A stretch of 64,000 bases of DNA from Mesonia hippocampi (GTDB lineage: Bacteria > Bacteroidota > Bacteroidia > Flavobacteriales > Flavobacteriaceae), in NCBI RefSeq assembly GCF_014197445.1, contig NZ_JACIFO010000005.1, positions 62,001 to 126,000 of the forward strand. The letters run 5' to 3'. A program made the position numbers and the translations under genes. Of the stretch, positions 60,197 to 64,000 are shown piece by piece (position 1 is the stretch's first letter; the number at the start of each line of letters is the position of its first letter). A model generated the notes under the pieces. It was given only the letters and a program-made list of their open reading frames with translations, had not been told where the DNA came from and did not search any database.

Positions 60197-61009
60197 TTAA
60201 AGGTATTTATCTACCCCATTTTCGCACCATTTTGCTTTGTTTCTTATAGTTTCTTCTTGTAGTTGGTTGTTGTTAGAAAGCTTACTTTTACTCTGCTCTT
60301 TATGCCATATATGGTAAATAATGCCCCGATACCTAAGGCGTTTCCCTGCTACACCGTTATGCAGCATACGCAACACCAATTCGGAGTCTTCTCTCCCCCA
60401 GCCTTCTATATCCTCATTATATCCGTTTACAGCAATAAAATCTGACCGCCAAAAGGATAGGTTACAACCCCTCATTTTTTTAGAAATTTCTGCTTTAGGT
60501 TTATAGAAACTACTAAAAAGAGGGATTCGTAAATTTCGGGTGCGTTTTTTTATGCCCTTAGCAAAAAAGCCAAACTTAATTTTACGCTTTAAAAACAACT
60601 CTTTTAGAAAAAACTCCTGAATATTTACCCTGCTTCCATATAAATACACTTTTTTTTGAGCTAACGCGGCATGATCTTCTACAAAATCTTTATGCATAAT
60701 GCAATCGCCATCAAGCTGTATAATATAATCCCCTTTTGCTTGGGCTATTGCTTTATTCAAAATTCTTGATTTGCGAAACCCTTTATCCTCATGCCAAATA
60801 TGCTTTACGGGTAATGTTGTTTTTGTAATAAAAGCATCAATAACCGTTTTAGTTTCGGCGTTAGAACCATCATCGGCAATAAGCAGCTCATCTGGAAGTT
60901 TAGATTGTGCTAACACACTGGCTAAAACTAAGTTTAAGGCTTCCGGCCAATTATAGGTAGAGATTAAAAGGGTTGTTTTCAAAACAAAGAATTCATTAAT
61001 ATTATGCAC
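60197..61009 (-). CDS. Family 2 glycosyltransferase with galactosyltransferase-like C-domain
   Basis: A 270-residue GT-A fold glycosyltransferase. It opens with TTLLISTYNWPEALNLVLASVLAQSKLPDELLIADDGS, the donor-sugar pocket; QLDGDCIMHKDFVEDHAAL contains the DxD-type metal motif (DGD), and MRGCNLSFWRSDFIAVNGYNEDIEGWGREDSELVLRM is the acceptor part and ED/WGxED catalytic motif of the GT7-C domain. The ATG at 61009 gives ten extra residues before the conserved KTTLLIST start; a TTG just before this could serve instead. Together with the kinase and pyruvyl transferase beside it, it points to surface polysaccharide or core sugar building. Confidence 0.88.
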   Translation of the reverse strand: MHNINEFFVLKTTLLISTYNWPEALNLVLASVLAQSKLPDELLIADDGSNAETKTVIDAFITKTTLPVKHIWHEDKGFRKSRILNKAIAQAKGDYIIQLDGDCIMHKDFVEDHAALAQKKVYLYGSRVNIQEFFLKELFLKRKIKFGFFAKGIKKRTRNLRIPLFSSFYKPKAEISKKMRGCNLSFWRSDFIAVNGYNEDIEGWGREDSELVLRMLHNGVAGKRLRYRGIIYHIWHKEQSKSKLSNNNQLQEETIRNKAKWCENGVDKYL

Positions 61010-61100
61010 TACAAATATATTTATTTATTTTTGCCTTTCTAAAATTTTAATTCCTCTATTACTTTTTGTATTATCTCACAATAAGCTTACAAACATTTAT

Positions 61101-62003
61101 ATGAAAAAAATAGTTAGTAAAATATTCCCTATAGTAGACAGTAATAAAAGGAAAGAAGTGTCTGAGCAAAAAGTACTTAATTCTACACAAAAAAATATTG
61201 GCGTTATAAACATTCATCGGTATAATAAAAATAATGTAGGTGATTTTTTTTGTGGTCCGCACCATTATTTTAGTGAATTAAAAAATACGCATTTAGACAT
61301 TTCACACTGTAGAGAGTTATCATTAAAAAAGCGCCTTAATTGGAGTAATAACATTAATAACAATGCATTAATTATAGGCGGCGGTGGGCTTCTTAACATT
61401 CGTCATTTCGAAAGACAAATGTCTTTATTTAGTCAATTAAAAGCTAAAGGAAAAAAAACAGTTCTTTGGGGCTTAGGTCATAATAATCCTAATAAGAAGA
61501 AAAAAATCACTCAATACAATATAAATACAGCTAATTTTGGACTAGTAGGCACACGAGATTATAGTATGCCTAACGAGTATGTTCCTTGTGTAAGTTGTTT
61601 ACACCCCATATTTGATAAAAAATTCGAGAATACACACGAAGTTGGTATAGTTATCACTAAAAAAAGCTTAAAAAACAAAGCTATTTTAGAAAAATTCAAA
61701 AACTATCCCTCTGTATCTAACACCTCTTCATTAACTGAGATGATAAACCTTATTGGTAATTCCAATACTATTGTAACCGATAGCTATCATGCTATGTATT
61801 GGGCTTTTTTATTAGAGAAAAAAGTTGTTGTTATTCCTACATCTTCTAAGTTTTACGATTTCAAATACGAACCCGTTATTTCTTCATATGAAAATTTTGA
61901 AAAAGACATTAAAAAAGCAAAATCTTATAGCGGAATTTTAGAGGAATCTAGAGAAATAAATTTAAACTTTGCCGAAAAAGTTTTTAACTACTTAACTATT
62001 TAA
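61101..62003 (+). CDS. Polysaccharide pyruvyl transferase family protein
   Basis: A 300-residue protein of the polysaccharide pyruvyl transferase family, which adds pyruvate ketals from phosphoenolpyruvate to exopolysaccharide sugars. The family pattern is visible: INIHRYNKNNVGDFFCGPHHYF, ALIIGGGGLLNIRHFERQMSL, FGLVGTRDY and the late VTDSYHAMYWAFLLEKKVVVIPTSSKFYDF, where SYHAMYWAFL is the GT-B-like C-terminal nucleotide site. It begins with a basic, disordered lead. It is divergent from the glycosyltransferase gene, 91 bases away. The next gene starts two bases after its stop. Confidence 0.85.
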   Translation: MKKIVSKIFPIVDSNKRKEVSEQKVLNSTQKNIGVINIHRYNKNNVGDFFCGPHHYFSELKNTHLDISHCRELSLKKRLNWSNNINNNALIIGGGGLLNIRHFERQMSLFSQLKAKGKKTVLWGLGHNNPNKKKKITQYNINTANFGLVGTRDYSMPNEYVPCVSCLHPIFDKKFENTHEVGIVITKKSLKNKAILEKFKNYPSVSNTSSLTEMINLIGNSNTIVTDSYHAMYWAFLLEKKVVVIPTSSKFYDFKYEPVISSYENFEKDIKKAKSYSGILEESREINLNFAEKVFNYLTI

Positions 62004-62005
62004 AC

Positions 62006-62566
62006 ATGAATGACGAAATAACCAAAGCACTGGAAGTTTTAAAACGTGGTGGAATCATCCTTTACCCTACCGATACCGTATGGGGAATAGGCTGTGATGC
62101 TACCAATGCAGATGCGATAGATAAAATATTCGAGCTTAAAAAGCGTGCAGAAAGCAAATCGATGATTTGCCTAGTAAGCGATTTTAAAATGCTAAACAAA
62201 CACGTTGAAGAAGTTCCCGAAGTAGCATACGACATCCTAAAATACGCCAAAAATCCCACCACTATTATTTACGACAAACCCATCCGTGTGGCAGAAAATG
62301 TAGTAGCCAATAATAACACACTAGGCATTAGGGTTTGTAAAGATAAATTTTGCAATCAACTTATCCGAAAATTTAAAAAACCCATTGTTTCTACCTCTGC
62401 AAACCTAAGTGGGCAACCTACACCAAAATCTTTTAATGAGATTTCTAAAGAAATAAAAGAAGGAGTAGATTACATTGTAAACCTAAAACCCCAATATTCC
62501 AAAAATAAGCCTTCGGCAATCATCAAATTAAGTAACGATGGTAAAGTAGAAGTAATTAGAAAGTAA
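62006..62566 (+). CDS. L-threonylcarbamoyladenylate synthase (Sua5/TsaC)
   Basis: A 186-residue protein that would make L-threonylcarbamoyladenylate from threonine, bicarbonate and ATP, the first step of t6A37 tRNA modification. The YrdC-domain hallmark is GGIILYPTDTVWGIGCDATNADAI near 14-37, with KRAESKSMICLV as the second conserved block and VSTSANLSGQPTPKSFNEI as the third. At 186 residues it has the TsaC size and lacks the C-terminal Sua5 domain. It follows the pyruvyl transferase gene by two bases, probably in the same transcript, though the pathways are unrelated. Confidence 0.93.
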   Translation: MNDEITKALEVLKRGGIILYPTDTVWGIGCDATNADAIDKIFELKKRAESKSMICLVSDFKMLNKHVEEVPEVAYDILKYAKNPTTIIYDKPIRVAENVVANNNTLGIRVCKDKFCNQLIRKFKKPIVSTSANLSGQPTPKSFNEISKEIKEGVDYIVNLKPQYSKNKPSAIIKLSNDGKVEVIRK

Positions 62567-62635
62567 CCCTATAATCGTTATCTAAACCTTTTTTACAAGA
62601 AAACAACCTCTAAGTAAATGAAATTTACAAAAGTA

Positions 62636-62667
62636 TTGACATATACTCGTCAAGAATATTACTTTTG
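62636..62667 (+). promoter_or_regulatory. Promoter of the CCA-adding enzyme gene
   Basis: TTGAC begins at 62636, followed after 21 bases by TACTTTTG (62660-62667), a full match to the Bacteroidota -33/-7 pattern. It is the best promoter I see in the window, and lies 65 bases before the GTG start. Confidence 0.75.
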
Positions 62668-62732
62668 CAGATAATAAAAACCATACTTAAGGTTTTTAAA
62701 CCCAAAAGTAATTATCAAATATCACTCACCAA

Positions 62733-64000
62733 GTGCAAGTATATAAAGACGCTTTAACGCATAAAATTTTTGATTATATAACACAAGCTGCCGACAACCT
62801 TTCTGTAGAAACTTATGCTATTGGAGGCTTTGTACGCGATTATTTTCTAAATAGAGGAAATGCAAAAGATATAGATATTGTTGCGGTAGGAAGCGGAATA
62901 GAACTTGCACAAGAAGTAGCAAGACTCTTACCTAGCCACCCTAAAGTACAGGTTTTTAAAACATACGGAACCGCAATGCTTAGAGCTTTTGATGTAGAGG
63001 TGGAATTTGTAGGCGCTAGAAAAGAGTCCTATACAGAAAATAGCCGAAACCCAGAAGTAATACAAGGAAGTTTAGAAGACGACCAAAACCGTAGAGACTT
63101 CACCATAAACGCCTTAGCGCTACAGCTTAATAAAGAAAATTTCGGAAAACTCCTAGACCCTTTTAAAGGGCTTAGCGACCTTGATAAACAAATAATTCGT
63201 ACGCCTCTAAATCCAGATATCACCTATTCTGATGATCCATTACGTATGCTTAGGGCTATACGTTTTGCCACACAATTAGGTTTTACGATAGAAGAAAAAT
63301 CATTATCGGCAATTACCAAAAATCATGAGCGTATAAAAATAATTTCTAAAGAACGTATTGTTGAAGAGTTAAATAAAATATTATCAGCTCCAAAACCATC
63401 TTTAGGCTTTGCACTTTTACGCAAAACTAAACTATTACCTCTTATACTTCCTGAATTATCAGATTTACAAGGAATAGAAGAAGTAGAAGGGCAACGCCAT
63501 AAAGACAACTTTTGGCACACCCTAGAAGTGGTAGATAATATTGCACAAAACACAGACAACCTGTGGTTACGTTGGGCAGCACTTTTACATGATATTGGCA
63601 AAGCACCCACCAAACGTTTCGATAAACAAATTGGTTGGACTTTCCACGGGCATGAGTTTGTTGGCAATAAAATGGTATACAGAATTTTTAAGCGCATGCG
63701 AATGCCTTTAAATGAAAAAATGAAGTTTGTCCAAAAAATGGTTCTTATGAGCTCTCGCCCTATTGTTATTGCCAAAGACTTCGTTACAGACTCTGCTGTG
63801 CGAAGGCTTATTTTTGACGCTGGAGATTATATTGAAGACTTAATGACGCTTTGTGAGGCCGATATCACCACAAAAAACCCAAAACGTTACGAAAAATATC
63901 ATAAAAATTTCCAGATTGTTAGGCAAAAAATAAAAGAAGTAGAAGAACGCGACCATGTAAGAAATTTTCAACCGCCAGTTTCTGGCGAAGAAATTATGCA
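62733..64000 (+). CDS. CCA tRNA nucleotidyltransferase with HD domain, 5' part (cut by window edge)
   Basis: At least 422 residues of a class II CCA-adding enzyme that builds or repairs the 3' CCA end of tRNAs. No ATG fits; the frame is taken from a GTG at 62733 (MQVYKDALTHKIFDYI), which gives the right distance to the catalytic head. The nucleotidyltransferase motif GGFVRDYFLNRGNAKDIDIVAVG supplies the GG and DxD residues; NRRDFTINALALQL and DPLRMLRAIRFATQLGFTIEE follow. An HD domain comes next (RWAALLHDIGKAPTKRF, FHGHEFVGNKMV), typical of the family in Bacteroidota. The frame runs off the right edge. Adenylating only or full CCA activity cannot be told. Confidence 0.92.
   Translation, partial: MQVYKDALTHKIFDYITQAADNLSVETYAIGGFVRDYFLNRGNAKDIDIVAVGSGIELAQEVARLLPSHPKVQVFKTYGTAMLRAFDVEVEFVGARKESYTENSRNPEVIQGSLEDDQNRRDFTINALALQLNKENFGKLLDPFKGLSDLDKQIIRTPLNPDITYSDDPLRMLRAIRFATQLGFTIEEKSLSAITKNHERIKIISKERIVEELNKILSAPKPSLGFALLRKTKLLPLILPELSDLQGIEEVEGQRHKDNFWHTLEVVDNIAQNTDNLWLRWAALLHDIGKAPTKRFDKQIGWTFHGHEFVGNKMVYRIFKRMRMPLNEKMKFVQKMVLMSSRPIVIAKDFVTDSAVRRLIFDAGDYIEDLMTLCEADITTKNPKRYEKYHKNFQIVRQKIKEVEERDHVRNFQPPVSGEEIM

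Noticed and set aside
60077-60262. 61-codon plus-strand frame opposite the kinase/GT2 gap
   Set aside because: Phenylalanine-rich and without conservation pattern; overlaps the promoter of the kinase and the end of the glycosyltransferase gene.
63323-63775. 150-codon minus-strand frame inside the CCA-adding enzyme gene
   Set aside because: It lies opposite a well-supported HD/nucleotidyltransferase domain and has Ser/Cys-rich shadow composition.
1-64000. CRISPR arrays, tRNA or rRNA genes, insertion sequences, prophage
   Set aside because: No regularly spaced long repeats, no cloverleaf in the spacers, no transposase, integrase or phage structural genes were seen.

Overview
The window is chromosomal DNA from a member of the Bacteroidota, most likely the family Flavobacteriaceae. 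The DNA is AT-rich and carries type IX secretion (T9SS) C-terminal sorting tails, the gliding-motility isomerase GldI, bacillithiol synthesis (BshC), many lipoproteins and a Bacteroidota-type HU-related protein. Ribosome binding sites are weak, and several genes have TTG / TAnnTTTG promoter elements upstream, as expected for the Bacteroidota primary sigma factor. No rRNA, tRNA, CRISPR array, prophage or insertion sequence was seen. Genus could not be fixed from the sequence alone.

Layout. 1-11 kb, mostly on the minus strand: prfA (cut by the window edge), an operon guaA - LysM/periplasmic-binding lipid- or wall-associated protein - osmC, a SIMPL-domain protein, a PLP decarboxylase cotranscribed with bshC, rimO, an acyl-CoA thioesterase and a YceI lipoprotein. 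11-17.3 kb: a LETM1-related protein, two T9SS-exported proteins and a HU-related DNA-binding protein, separated by AT-rich spacers rich in hairpins. 17.3-26.2 kb: a WYL-type regulator fused to a GyrI-like effector domain, a C45 Ntn hydrolase, type II NADH dehydrogenase, an ECF sigma factor with a membrane partner, a PlsC-like acyltransferase, a CoA-type Nudix hydrolase, a cyclophilin lipoprotein and a TRIC-type channel.

26-32.4 kb is a classic MoxR-type cluster: RDD protein (divergent), then SpoIIM-like, an unassigned membrane protein, DUF4129, DUF4350, MoxR ATPase and DUF58, all tightly packed or overlapping. 32.4-40.2 kb: OxyR-type regulator, two small genes, PadR - PspC - head-GIN operon, a secreted alpha/beta hydrolase and a sodium:solute symporter. 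The 813-base gap that follows holds a decayed SnoaL/NTF2-like pseudogene with two visible lesions.

41-53 kb: ndk, nrnA - gldI - cyclophilin/FKBP fusion, envelope lipoproteins, a fused 2-oxo acid dehydrogenase E1, and a run of Fe(II)/2-oxoglutarate-type oxygenase, SUI1-like factor, nucleoside phosphorylase and a cytoplasmic-looking substrate-binding protein. 53-64 kb: a 40-residue membrane peptide gene, ung, the overlapping operon mutS2 - DCC thiol protein - pseudouridine synthase, a T9SS-exported endonuclease I, an envelope polysaccharide group (Kdo/WaaP-type kinase, glycosyltransferase 2, pyruvyl transferase), a Sua5/TsaC protein and the start of a CCA-adding enzyme (cut by the window edge). 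Most genes are core or lineage-typical. I found no convincing wholly new multi-gene system; the most interesting items are the pseudogene, the hairpin pair after the HU-related gene, the regulator fusion, and the phosphorylase/soluble binding-protein pair.
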